A DNA stretch of 64,000 bases from JBFHIZ01 sp041596215 (GTDB lineage Bacteria; Bacillota; Clostridia; Lachnospirales; Lachnospiraceae): positions 1 through 64,000 of the forward strand of contig JBFHIZ010000001.1 of assembly GCA_041596215.1 (NCBI GenBank). Reading direction: 5' to 3'. The translations under genes were made by a program, and so were the position numbers. The notes below the pieces were generated by a model. That model saw nothing but the letters and a program-made list of their open reading frames with translations. It did no database searches and had not been told where the DNA came from. The stretch's first letter is position 1, and each line of letters opens with the position of its first letter. Below are positions 8,569 through 16,634 of the stretch, one piece after another.

Positions 8569-9622
8569 ATAAAATAGAAATAATTTTCAAATCTGGTGTC
8601 TTTGATAAATCAAGAACTTCTTCTTCTAATTTTACGAGAGGTCTAGAAAGCATTCTTTTATTAATCAATATCACATCTGCCTTCATGTCATTACTTAGTA
8701 ATACTTTTCTCCCTAATTGTGCATTTGCAATATGTTCAAGAATTGGCCATATAATCCCTGAACCATATTTTTCTACTCCAGCATCAAGAAAACTATCAAT
8801 AACTTCAAAAGCATTTTTGGATTTTCGGTATATTCTTGCTGAAGTCATAGCAGCATATGCATCAACAATCGATATATATTTAGCAAAAATATCGATATCA
8901 TCGTCTTTCAAATGATTTGGATATCCAGAGCCATCGCAACGTTCATGATGCATTAACGTAGCATTAATAATATGTTGATCAAACTTTTGATTTTTCATTA
9001 ATTGATATCCAATGGTTGTATGTGTTTTCATCCAATTATATTGAAAATCCGATAATTTACCAGGAGACCAGATTAAAGAATTTGGTAACGTGATTTTCCC
9101 GATATCATAAACAAATCCACAAAGTGTTAAAATTTTAATATCTTCAGAAGAAAGAGATAACCATCCGCCAAATACATGACTGATTAATGCCGCATTTAAA
9201 CAATGTGCGTAGGTTAAATCATCTTCACTTGGAACCATGTTATAAAGCATATCTAATAATTGTTCACCTGATTTTGCATATTTCGAAATATTCTTATGTA
9301 TTTGTAACAAATATTCTGTATTTAAAGGTTGTTTTTGATTAATAAACTGATCCACCATATATTTATAGGCATTTAAATTATTTTTATATTCCTGTTCAAA
9401 TTTATGATAATCATCATCTAAGTGCATTTTTTCAAAGTGAGTAGTAGCAAAGTCTTTGGGCTCTTTAATTAAAACGGTCATAATGGAATATCTTTCTAAC
9501 TTTGCAATAGAAAGTTCATCTAAAATATCACCTTCCTTTAAGATAAGTTTATTTTTATAATTTAAAACGTCTTCCGCTAATTCCATTCCTTTTTTTAACG
9601 CCATCGTAGCAATATGTTTCAA
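8567..9622 (-). CDS. HD-GYP-family protein with altered HD motif
   Basis: 351 residues from a TTG start at 9622, chosen because AAGGAG lies eight bases upstream; the GTG at 9631 overlaps that Shine-Dalgarno. Residues 1-60 resemble the small N-terminal domain common before HD-GYP domains (KKGMELAEDVL...LILKEGDIL). The HD-GYP core follows: H140, H201, HHE 225-227, GSGYP 231-235 and D-A-Y-A-A-M-T-S. The hallmark HD, normally HDIGK, reads Y172-D173-I-G-K, so one metal ligand is missing and c-di-GMP phosphodiesterase activity is doubtful. It may act as a sensor or pseudoenzyme linked to the convergent signalling pair. Confidence 0.85.
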   Translation of the reverse strand: MKHIATMALKKGMELAEDVLNYKNKLILKEGDILDELSIAKLERYSIMTVLIKEPKDFATTHFEKMHLDDDYHKFEQEYKNNLNAYKYMVDQFINQKQPLNTEYLLQIHKNISKYAKSGEQLLDMLYNMVPSEDDLTYAHCLNAALISHVFGGWLSLSSEDIKILTLCGFVYDIGKITLPNSLIWSPGKLSDFQYNWMKTHTTIGYQLMKNQKFDQHIINATLMHHERCDGSGYPNHLKDDDIDIFAKYISIVDAYAAMTSARIYRKSKNAFEVIDSFLDAGVEKYGSGIIWPILEHIANAQLGRKVLLSNDMKADVILINKRMLSRPLVKLEEEVLDLSKTPDLKIISIL

Positions 9623-9664
9623 TTGAATCACTCCTTTTATGAGATAATTATATCTCTATAGTTA

Positions 9665-9694
9665 ATTATATCTAACAATATAAATATTTGTCAA
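9665..9694 (-). promoter_or_regulatory. Consensus sigma-A promoter of the HD gene
   Basis: On the minus strand TTGACA (9694-9689), 18-base spacer, TATAAT (9670-9665). Both hexamers are perfect. The start site would be around 9658, giving a leader of roughly 35 bases. Confidence 0.7.
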
Positions 9695-9793
9695 ACAATA
9701 CTTTTCTTATAAGGTGTTTTCTTTTGTATCGTTTTTTTCGTATTTATGTTAAAATGAAGGCAGAAGATATTTATATACCATATGAGGTTATTT

Positions 9794-10111
9794 ATGATGA
9801 AATTTTATAAAGATTTATATATTAGCAGCTCCATAAAAAAAACAAAGTTTCAAATTAAATATATTATTTCACATCATCCATTAAGAACATCTTATTATGT
9901 GATTTGTATATCCAGAAACAGTGATCAATTAGATCTTTTTCATTCGAAATATTTAATTCAACGCTATTACAAAAAAAAACCGCCATATATTATTGGTGTT
10001 GCTAAAAACAAGCAAGATGCATTTCTTTTAGTTCAGCATATTATAGAAGATATATATAATAAAACGAATTCTGCAAATGTGAAATCTTATTTTACACAAA
10101 ATAAATATTAG
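9794..10111 (+). CDS. Small hypothetical protein
   Basis: About 104-109 residues, not recognised. It has no signal peptide or membrane segment, is basic and aromatic-rich, and contains the phrase KKPPYIIGVAKNKQDAFLLVQHIIEDIY. The in-frame ATG at 9782 overlaps the only Shine-Dalgarno (TGAGG at 9783-9787), so the start is probably the ATG at 9794 or 9797. It is followed ten bases later by the DUF2953/gerW genes and is probably co-transcribed with them, which hints at a sporulation or envelope link but proves nothing. Confidence 0.6.
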   Translation: MMKFYKDLYISSSIKKTKFQIKYIISHHPLRTSYYVICISRNSDQLDLFHSKYLIQRYYKKKPPYIIGVAKNKQDAFLLVQHIIEDIYNKTNSANVKSYFTQNKY

Positions 10112-10121
10112 TGAGGTAATC

Positions 10122-10952
10122 ATGTTATCAATTATACTACTCATATTAAAAATAATTGGGATAATCATTTTATCAATCATCGCAATCATATTATTCTTAT
10201 TATGTGTCGTTTTATTTACTCCGATACGTTATCGGATTACATCTAATAATAAGGAGAAAATTTACGCAACGGCTTCAATTACATGGTTATTACATTTAGT
10301 TCATGTACATTTATGCTATCAAGACGGTTTTTCCTACTTTATTACTATTTTAGGAATTAAGATCTATCCACAAAAAGAAAAGCCTATTTCCAAAAAGAAG
10401 AAAAATATAAAAAAAAGGAAAATACAATCCGATTTAAAAGATTCAAAACAAAAAAATAAAATTTCAAAAGAAAAAAGTAATACATTAAAAGCCAAGAAAA
10501 CTTCTTCTCGTCATCATAAACCAAAGAAAAAAGAGAAGACTACATTCACTTTTTCTAATCTTTATGATAAAATAAAGAAAAATATTTTTCTGTTTAAAAA
10601 AAATATCAACCGAATAAAAGATGAACGAACAAAACAAGCTGTTTTATTATGTAAAAAAGAACTTTTACATTTGTTAAAAATGATTTTCCCACGTAAAATT
10701 ATTGGTGAAATTCAATTAGGCATGAAAGATCCTTCACAAACGGGTGAGTTATATGGTTTGTATTCAGCATGTTATCCTATTCATAAAGGGAAAATAAGTA
10801 TGATTCCTAATTTCGAGAAAGAAATCTTCTTATATAAAATTTATATTTCTGGTCGGATAAGATTACTTACTATTTTAATGATTGGTTTAAAGATCTATTT
10901 TAATAAAGACATACAAAGACTAATTCAGATATTTAAGAAAGAGGAGGATTAA
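10122..10952 (+). CDS. DUF2953 domain membrane protein
   Basis: 276 residues. A long hydrophobic N-terminal segment (about 1-32) is followed by a short conserved region (TPIRYRI...ASITWLLHLVHVHL), a very lysine-rich linker (about 85-150) and a C-terminal part with QLGMKDPSQTGELYGLYSACYP, typical of DUF2953 proteins. It is directly upstream of gerW, the same pairing as seen in spore-forming Clostridia. Function unknown; a role in the forespore or its envelope is inferred from context only. Confidence 0.8.
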   Translation: MLSIILLILKIIGIIILSIIAIILFLLCVVLFTPIRYRITSNNKEKIYATASITWLLHLVHVHLCYQDGFSYFITILGIKIYPQKEKPISKKKKNIKKRKIQSDLKDSKQKNKISKEKSNTLKAKKTSSRHHKPKKKEKTTFTFSNLYDKIKKNIFLFKKNINRIKDERTKQAVLLCKKELLHLLKMIFPRKIIGEIQLGMKDPSQTGELYGLYSACYPIHKGKISMIPNFEKEIFLYKIYISGRIRLLTILMIGLKIYFNKDIQRLIQIFKKEED

Positions 10953-10955
10953 AAT

Positions 10956-11354
10956 ATGGCAGATTCAACATTTAATGGAATTATGGATTCATTAATGGAT
11001 GGAATGAATTCTTTATTATCTACAAAAACCGTAGTTGGTGAAGCAACTACTTTCGGTGACACTATCATTCTACCACTAGTAGATGTTACTTTTGGTGTTG
11101 GTGTAGGTGCAAGTAGCAAAGCATCAGATAATGGCGGCGGCGGCGGAATGGGTGGAAAAATGTCACCTAGCGCTATTTTAGTTATTAAAAATGGACAAAC
11201 AAAACTAGTAAATGTAAAAAATCAAGATTCTGTTACGAAACTATTAGATATGATTCCGGATCTTGTTAATAAATTTACAGCAAAAAAAGAGGAAATGCCT
11301 TCGGATAGTGATGCTGTGAATGCTGCATTCCCAAAAGAGACGAACGAATCATAA
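10956..11354 (+). CDS. gerW: GerW/YtfJ family sporulation protein
   Basis: 132 residues, family-typical length. It has the conserved N-terminus with GEATTFGDTIILPLVDVTFGVG, a glycine-rich stretch (about 60-73) and KMSPSAILVIKNGQ. In B. subtilis the homologue YtfJ (GerW) is a forespore protein needed for normal germination. It starts three bases after the DUF2953 gene and has a strong Shine-Dalgarno (GAGGAGG). Its presence suggests a spore-forming, or recently spore-forming, host. Confidence 0.9.
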   Translation: MADSTFNGIMDSLMDGMNSLLSTKTVVGEATTFGDTIILPLVDVTFGVGVGASSKASDNGGGGGMGGKMSPSAILVIKNGQTKLVNVKNQDSVTKLLDMIPDLVNKFTAKKEEMPSDSDAVNAAFPKETNES

Positions 11355-11374
11355 AATCGAATCGAGGTGTATCT

Positions 11375-11932
11375 ATGTCACAACATAAATCGGTTCTTAC
11401 TAAAGAACAACTATTTCAAGAAAAAGTTCTTCTTGAACAACAAAAAGACCAATTTCAATTAGAAAAAGACCAATTTTCAGATGAAAAGAAGTTGTTTTTG
11501 GAAGAAAAGAAGGACTTAGAAGAAAAAATCAAAAAATTTAATAAAGAAAAAAAAGAATTTCTTCTAGAAATGAAAAGGTTAAATAAAGATCTTAAAAATC
11601 AAAAAGATTTTTTATCACAGGAACAGCTTGTTTTTGAAAACAAGAAAAAAATATTGGAACATGGGTTTCAAATGTTGGCAGAAGACAAAAAACGATTTGA
11701 ACAAGAAATGCAAGTTAATCGAATGGTGCAAAGACGTTCTGAAGAAGAACGTGAAATTAGAGAATATGGAAGTGTACAAAATTTTTTCAATGGAGTAAAT
11801 AATAATTTAACCTTAAAAAAAAGATATAAAGATCTAATTAAAATATTTCATCCAGATAATATTAGTGGTGATAATACAACCATTCAATTGATTAATGAAG
11901 AATATTCATCCTTAAGAGAAGAATTCAAATAA
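11375..11932 (+). CDS. Coiled-coil protein with C-terminal J-like domain
   Basis: 185 residues. Residues 10-130 are almost continuous charged coiled coil (K, E, Q, L heptads). The last ~45 residues resemble a DnaJ domain: a basic helix KKRYKDLIKIF, the invariant H159-P160-D161, then a glycine-containing loop and a helix with INEEYSSLREEF. An HPD-bearing J domain would recruit DnaK, with the coiled coil as substrate or localisation module. It lies 20 bases after gerW, so a spore-related chaperone role is possible but unproven. It ends at a bidirectional terminator. Confidence 0.7.
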   Translation: MSQHKSVLTKEQLFQEKVLLEQQKDQFQLEKDQFSDEKKLFLEEKKDLEEKIKKFNKEKKEFLLEMKRLNKDLKNQKDFLSQEQLVFENKKKILEHGFQMLAEDKKRFEQEMQVNRMVQRRSEEEREIREYGSVQNFFNGVNNNLTLKKRYKDLIKIFHPDNISGDNTTIQLINEEYSSLREEFK

Positions 11933-11958
11933 AAAAACTGCCAAACGGCAGTTTTTTT
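11931..11958. terminator. Bidirectional terminator
   Basis: A-run plus ACTGCC (11931-11942), loop AAAC, GGCAG plus T-run (11947-11958): a 12-bp perfect stem with tails on both sides. It ends the gerW-side operon on plus and rpmB on minus. Confidence 0.9.
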
Positions 11959-11985
11959 ATTGAAACTTGTTTATAACAAATCAGC

Positions 11986-12171
11986 CTAAGCTCTTTCAAC
12001 TTTTCCAGATTTTAAACAATTTGTACATACATGCATTTTCTTTACAGACCCGTTAACCACGCATTTTACTGTTTTAATGTTTGAATGAAAAATACGATTT
12101 GATCTTCTATGAGAATGGCTTACAGCATTACCAAAGTGAACACCTTTTTCACAAATATCACATTTTGCCAT
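11986..12171 (-). CDS. rpmB: 50S ribosomal protein bL28
   Basis: 61 residues, the Gram-positive short form. It has two Cys pairs for zinc, CDIC near the N-terminus and CTNC near the C-terminus, so this is the zinc-binding (C+) type of L28. It is single-gene and divergent from asp23-fakA-recG, the same order as in B. subtilis (rpmB, yloU, yloV, recG). Confidence 0.95.
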   Translation of the reverse strand: MAKCDICEKGVHFGNAVSHSHRRSNRIFHSNIKTVKCVVNGSVKKMHVCTNCLKSGKVERA

Positions 12172-12215
12172 AGTAGCACCTCCTAAGTATTACATAACTT
12201 CTTTACAACGTTGTT

Positions 12216-12244
12216 ATTTTATCAGAAATATTTGAAATATGCAA
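12216..12244 (-). promoter_or_regulatory. Putative sigma-A promoter of rpmB
   Basis: On the minus strand TTGCAT (12244-12239), 17-base spacer, TAAAAT (12221-12216). The start would be near 12209, about 38 bases ahead of the rpmB ATG. Confidence 0.6.
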
Positions 12245-12345
12245 GTAAAAATTAATTATTTCTTTTTTTGTAAAAAAAGGTTATAATAATATAGATATTT
12301 AAATTTTCAATTTATTTTCTGATTGAAAGAATAAGGAGGAATTAT

Positions 12346-12705
12346 ATGAAGGGTTCAATGAACACCCATTTAGGGAACATCGAAATTGATAAAGAAGTCA
12401 TCGAACAATATGCTGGTTCCGTTGCTGTGGAATGTATTGGCATTGTTGGTATGGCCTCTGTAAATGTTACTGAGGGTTTAGTTAGACTGTTAAAAAAAGA
12501 TAAGATTACAAATGGAATATCTGCTACTGTAAATTCTGCAAATAGTTTAACTTTAGATTTCCATGTGATTATTGCATATGGAGTATCTATTCATACGGTA
12601 ACAGAAAATTTAATTAGTAATGTAAAATATAAAGTGGAAAAATTTACAGGTTTAAAAGTTAAAAAAATAAACATCTTTGTTGAAGGTGTAAGAGTAATAG
12701 ACTAG
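12346..12705 (+). CDS. Asp23/Gls24 family protein (YloU-like)
   Basis: 119 residues with the Asp23/Gls24 (DUF322) pattern: GNIEIDKEVIEQYAGSVA at the start, VECIGIVGMA, then DFHVIIAYGVSIHTVTENL. Family members form membrane-associated envelope-stress polymers in staphylococci; the YloU branch is always beside the fatty-acid kinase gene. A strong Shine-Dalgarno (AAGGAGG) precedes it and fakA starts 11 bases downstream. Confidence 0.9.
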   Translation: MKGSMNTHLGNIEIDKEVIEQYAGSVAVECIGIVGMASVNVTEGLVRLLKKDKITNGISATVNSANSLTLDFHVIIAYGVSIHTVTENLISNVKYKVEKFTGLKVKKINIFVEGVRVID

Positions 12706-12716
12706 GAGGATTTATT

Positions 12717-14396
12717 ATGAATTCAAATACATTAGATGCTAAGATGTTAGCTAAAATGATGTTAGCTGGAGCAAAAAATTTAGAACATAAAAAGGAATGG
12801 ATAAACGAATTAAATGTTTTTCCAGTTCCAGATGGTGATACTGGAACGAATATGACACTTACGATTATGGCAGCTGCAAAAGAAATCTCAAAATTAGAAA
12901 GTACGAATGATATTGATATGACAAGTATTTGTAAAGCCATTTCTTCTGGTTCTTTAAGAGGAGCAAGAGGAAATTCTGGAGTTATTCTATCGCAATTGCT
13001 TAGGGGATTCACCAAAATTATTAGTGATTATGATGAAATTTCAATTGAAATTATTGCTGAAGCAATGGAAAAAGCAGTTGAAACCGCTTACAAAGCAGTG
13101 ATGAAACCAAAAGAAGGAACAATTTTAACGGTTGCAAAAGGTGCAGCTTCAAAAGCTATAGAATTAGCAAACGCAAAAGAAACTGATTTAGCAAAATGTT
13201 TTGAAGAAATTATTACTTATGCAGATGAAGTTTTACAAAAAACACCGGATATGTTGCCCGTTTTAAAACAAGCAGGTGTTGTTGATTCTGGTGGACAAGG
13301 GTTGTTAGAGATATTAAGAGGTGCTAATGATGCCTATTTAGGTAAAGAAATTGATTTATCCATAGAAATGGAAGTTAAACCAGTTGCATCTACTATGTCT
13401 GAAGAATTTCAAGGAGAAATTCATATTAAATTTGGGTATTGTACAGAATTTATAATTATGACAGACCGTGTATTTAATATTCAAAATGAAGTAGAATTTA
13501 AAGATTACTTAGAATCTTTAGGCGATTCCATTGTTGTTGTTGCAGACGATGAAATTGTAAAAGTTCACGTACATACAAATGACCCAGGACTTGCTATTCA
13601 AGAAGCCTTAAAATATGGTTCCTTATCAAATTTAAAAATTGATAATATGCGCTTAGAACATCATGAAAAAGTTATCAAAATGGCAGAGAATAAATCTTCT
13701 CATGAGGTAAAGAATATTCATGAAGTTCCACCGAAAAAACCTTATGGATTTATTTCTGTTAGTGTTGGTGAAGGATTAAATGAATTATTTAAAGGATTGG
13801 GAGTAGATTATATTATTGAAGGTGGCCAAACCATGAATCCAAGTACGGAAGATATGTTAAAGGCAATTGATAAAGTAAATGCAGATACCATATTTATTTT
13901 ACCAAATAATTCCAATATCATTTTAGCAGCGACACAGGCGAAATCTTTAGTACAAGATAAAAAAATTATTGTTATTCCAACAAAAAACACCCCACAAGGA
14001 ATAACTGCTTTAATTAACTTTATTCCTGATTTATCTGATGAGGAAAATGAAGCTAGCATGACAAGTGAGCTCGAGAATGTAAAAACTGGTCAAGTAACAT
14101 ATGCGGTTCGCGATACCAAAATTGATGATTTTGAAATTAAACAAGGGGATTATATGGGAATCGGTGACCATTCAATGCTTTCTGTTGGAAAAGATATGCA
14201 AACAGTTGCCTATGAAATGGTAAAGAAAATGGCAGATAGTGATATTTCATTATTCAGTATTTACTATGGAAGTGAAGTAACAGAATCAGACGCCATGATT
14301 TTAAAAGAGAAAATAGAAAAGGATTTTTCGGATTGCGATGTTGAAATTCAATATGGAGGCCAACCAATATATTATTACATTGTTTCTGCTGAATAA
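12717..14396 (+). CDS. fakA: DAK2/DegV-linked fatty acid kinase (FakA/YloV)
   Basis: 559 residues, full length. The N-terminal DAK2 nucleotide-binding domain contains FPVPDGDTGTNMTLT (about 36-50), LRGARGNSGVILSQLLRG and the VDSGGQGLLEI loop; a middle domain and a C-terminal region typical of FakA follow. FakA phosphorylates fatty acids bound to FakB (DegV proteins), feeding exogenous fatty acids into phospholipids. No fakB/degV gene is in the window. It forms an operon with asp23 and ends at a strong terminator 13 bases before recG. Confidence 0.9.
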   Translation: MNSNTLDAKMLAKMMLAGAKNLEHKKEWINELNVFPVPDGDTGTNMTLTIMAAAKEISKLESTNDIDMTSICKAISSGSLRGARGNSGVILSQLLRGFTKIISDYDEISIEIIAEAMEKAVETAYKAVMKPKEGTILTVAKGAASKAIELANAKETDLAKCFEEIITYADEVLQKTPDMLPVLKQAGVVDSGGQGLLEILRGANDAYLGKEIDLSIEMEVKPVASTMSEEFQGEIHIKFGYCTEFIIMTDRVFNIQNEVEFKDYLESLGDSIVVVADDEIVKVHVHTNDPGLAIQEALKYGSLSNLKIDNMRLEHHEKVIKMAENKSSHEVKNIHEVPPKKPYGFISVSVGEGLNELFKGLGVDYIIEGGQTMNPSTEDMLKAIDKVNADTIFILPNNSNIILAATQAKSLVQDKKIIVIPTKNTPQGITALINFIPDLSDEENEASMTSELENVKTGQVTYAVRDTKIDDFEIKQGDYMGIGDHSMLSVGKDMQTVAYEMVKKMADSDISLFSIYYGSEVTESDAMILKEKIEKDFSDCDVEIQYGGQPIYYYIVSAE

Positions 14397-14403
14397 AATT
14401 TTT

Positions 14404-14431
14404 CGCCCGGCTTATAACCGGGCGTTTTTTT
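14404..14431 (+). terminator. Strong GC-rich terminator between fakA and recG
   Basis: CGCCCGG (14404-14410), loop CTTATAA, CCGGGCG (14418-14424), then seven T. The recG Shine-Dalgarno (GGAG) begins immediately after the T-run, so recG cannot have its own promoter in the gap. Confidence 0.85.
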
Positions 14432-14443
14432 GGAGATAATATT

Positions 14444-16513
14444 ATGAATTTACTTGATCCCATTCACAATTTAAAGGGTATTGGACCCAAAACAGAAAGT
14501 TGTTTTCAACAAATAAATATCCACACATATTTTGATTTACTTACCTTTTTTCCAAAAACATATGAGCATTATTCTTTTGTACATAAAACAGCGCAATCTA
14601 TAGAGAATAACACTATGGTCGCTATCGAATGTCGAATCACTTCCGTTTCTAATATATATCGAAATTCAAAGTCCGTGACTCAAATAAAAGGAATATCTGT
14701 TGCTGGGGAAAATATTGCATGTGTTTTTTTTCATATGCCTTTTTTGAAAAAAACCATACATATAAATACAAAACAAATCATTTTTGGAAAAGTAACTATA
14801 AAAAATAAAGTGCTACATTTTATACAACCAAAACTTTTTCATCTTGAAAAATATCAGAAAATCGAAAACACTTATCAACCCAAATATGCATATATAAAAG
14901 GTCTTACGAATCAAACTATGATAAAATTAATCAAACAAATTTTATCTACCAATGATTTGCAAATACCTGATTTTTTAGCAGAGAATATTCAAAAACAAGA
15001 ATCCTTTCTTTCTTTAAAGGAAGCCATTTATGAGATTCATTTTCCAGCGAATACCATTTCTTTAAAACAAGCAAGAAAACGATTGGTTTTTAATGAATTC
15101 TTTTTTTATTTATATAAACTAAATCAATCAAAAAGACAAAATGTAAGAATTTTAAATACGACACCTATGTTAAAAGTTGCAGAAACAACTCGCTTCATGG
15201 AAACGTTACCTTTTTCGTTAACAGTGGATCAACTTTCTGCTTGGGAAGATATTCAAAATGACTTATCTGGAAAATATCAAATGAATCGATTGTTACAAGG
15301 GGATGTTGGATCCGGAAAAACAATTCTTGCCATTTTGGCAATTTTTATGTGCATATCAAATCGATACCAAAGTGCTTTTATGGCTCCTTTAGAAATTCTT
15401 GCAGAACAGCATTTTGAAACGATAAATGAATATATTAAAACTTATAAAATTTCAAATGCAACCCCATGCTTACTTACCAGTAGTGTTTCAAAAAGTGCAA
15501 AACAAAAAATTTATGAAGAAATAAAAAATGGATCGATAAATATTATTATTGGAACGCATGCACTTTTACAAGAATCTTTAGAATTCAAACATCTAGGTTT
15601 AGTCATAACAGATGAACAACATCGTTTTGGAGTGAAGCAAAGAAATGCTTTAAGTGGAAAAGGCATAAACACAAATACATTAGTCATGAGTGCTACACCA
15701 ATTCCAAGATCTCTTGCGATCATATTATATGGTGACTTAAAAGTATCTAAAATTAAAATGCTTCCAAAAGGAAGATTACCAATTAAGAATTCTGTAATTA
15801 CGCCTGCTTTTCGCATGAAAGCACATTCTTTTATACAAAAACAAATTGCTTGTAATCATCAAGCTTATATTATATGTCCGATGGTTGAATTTTCTGAAGA
15901 AATGCCACAATTACATAGTGTCATTGAATATACAGAAGAATTAAAACATTTATTTCCAAAACATATTCATATTGCATCGATTCATGGGAAAATGAAACCT
16001 ACTGAAAAAATTGCAATTATGGCAGCGTTTAAAAGAAAAGAAATTGATATTCTTGTTGCTACAACCGTAATAGAAGTAGGTATTAATGTACCAAATGCAA
16101 CCGTAATGTTAATTGAAAATGCAGAAAGATTTGGACTTGCAACCCTACATCAATTGCGAGGTCGAATAGGTAGAGGTTCTGAGCAATCCTATTGCATGTT
16201 CTTATGCGAAAGTGAAAGTGATAATGCAAAAAAACGATTGGAAATTTTGTTGCATTCTAATGATGGGTTTCATATTGCAAATGAAGATTTAAAATTAAGA
16301 GGTCCTGGCAATATGCTTGGTATAGAACAAAGTGGTTCTTTACATTTCGCGATTGGAGATATTTACGATAATCAATCCGAATTGGTAGTTGCTAAGAATT
16401 TGGTAAATGAAATAAATAAGGGAACTTTTGTTCTAAATGATGAGGAACAAAATATATTAGATTTTTATATAACTAATACATCAAATATCAATACTTATGA
16501 AAACATTCTTTAG
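14444..16513 (+). CDS. recG: ATP-dependent DNA helicase RecG
   Basis: 689 residues, full length. The N-terminal wedge/OB region includes the HhH-like NLKGIGPKTESCF. Helicase motifs are GDVGSGKT (motif I), ITDEQHRFG (DEQH box), MSATPIPRSLA (motif III), and motifs V-VI with ATTVIEVGINVPNA and HQLRGRIGRG. RecG reverses stalled forks and unwinds branched DNA in repair. Its position after asp23-fakA is conserved. Expression must come from read-through of the preceding terminator or from within fakA. Confidence 0.97.
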   Translation: MNLLDPIHNLKGIGPKTESCFQQINIHTYFDLLTFFPKTYEHYSFVHKTAQSIENNTMVAIECRITSVSNIYRNSKSVTQIKGISVAGENIACVFFHMPFLKKTIHINTKQIIFGKVTIKNKVLHFIQPKLFHLEKYQKIENTYQPKYAYIKGLTNQTMIKLIKQILSTNDLQIPDFLAENIQKQESFLSLKEAIYEIHFPANTISLKQARKRLVFNEFFFYLYKLNQSKRQNVRILNTTPMLKVAETTRFMETLPFSLTVDQLSAWEDIQNDLSGKYQMNRLLQGDVGSGKTILAILAIFMCISNRYQSAFMAPLEILAEQHFETINEYIKTYKISNATPCLLTSSVSKSAKQKIYEEIKNGSINIIIGTHALLQESLEFKHLGLVITDEQHRFGVKQRNALSGKGINTNTLVMSATPIPRSLAIILYGDLKVSKIKMLPKGRLPIKNSVITPAFRMKAHSFIQKQIACNHQAYIICPMVEFSEEMPQLHSVIEYTEELKHLFPKHIHIASIHGKMKPTEKIAIMAAFKRKEIDILVATTVIEVGINVPNATVMLIENAERFGLATLHQLRGRIGRGSEQSYCMFLCESESDNAKKRLEILLHSNDGFHIANEDLKLRGPGNMLGIEQSGSLHFAIGDIYDNQSELVVAKNLVNEINKGTFVLNDEEQNILDFYITNTSNINTYENIL

Positions 16514-16536
16514 CTATACTACATCTATAATATACG

Positions 16537-16570
16537 AATAGAAAAGCACAATAGTTTGTGCTTTTCTATT
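16537..16570 (+). terminator. Hairpin after recG, probable terminator
   Basis: Perfect 15-bp inverted repeat (16537-16551 against 16556-16570) with loop TAGT. The 3' tail is poor in T, so efficiency is uncertain. It abuts the -35 of the next promoter. Confidence 0.6.
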
Positions 16571-16597
16571 TGAAAAAAATGATGTTTATGCTATACT
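16570..16597 (+). promoter_or_regulatory. Putative promoter of the topoisomerase operon
   Basis: TTGAAA (16570-16575), 16-base spacer, TATACT (16592-16597), with a TG one base ahead of the -10 (extended -10). It drives the parE-like, parC-like, rsmD and coaD run. Confidence 0.6.
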
Positions 16598-16634
16598 AAG
16601 AACGTAAAATATTTTAGTTAGAAGGGAATACTAA

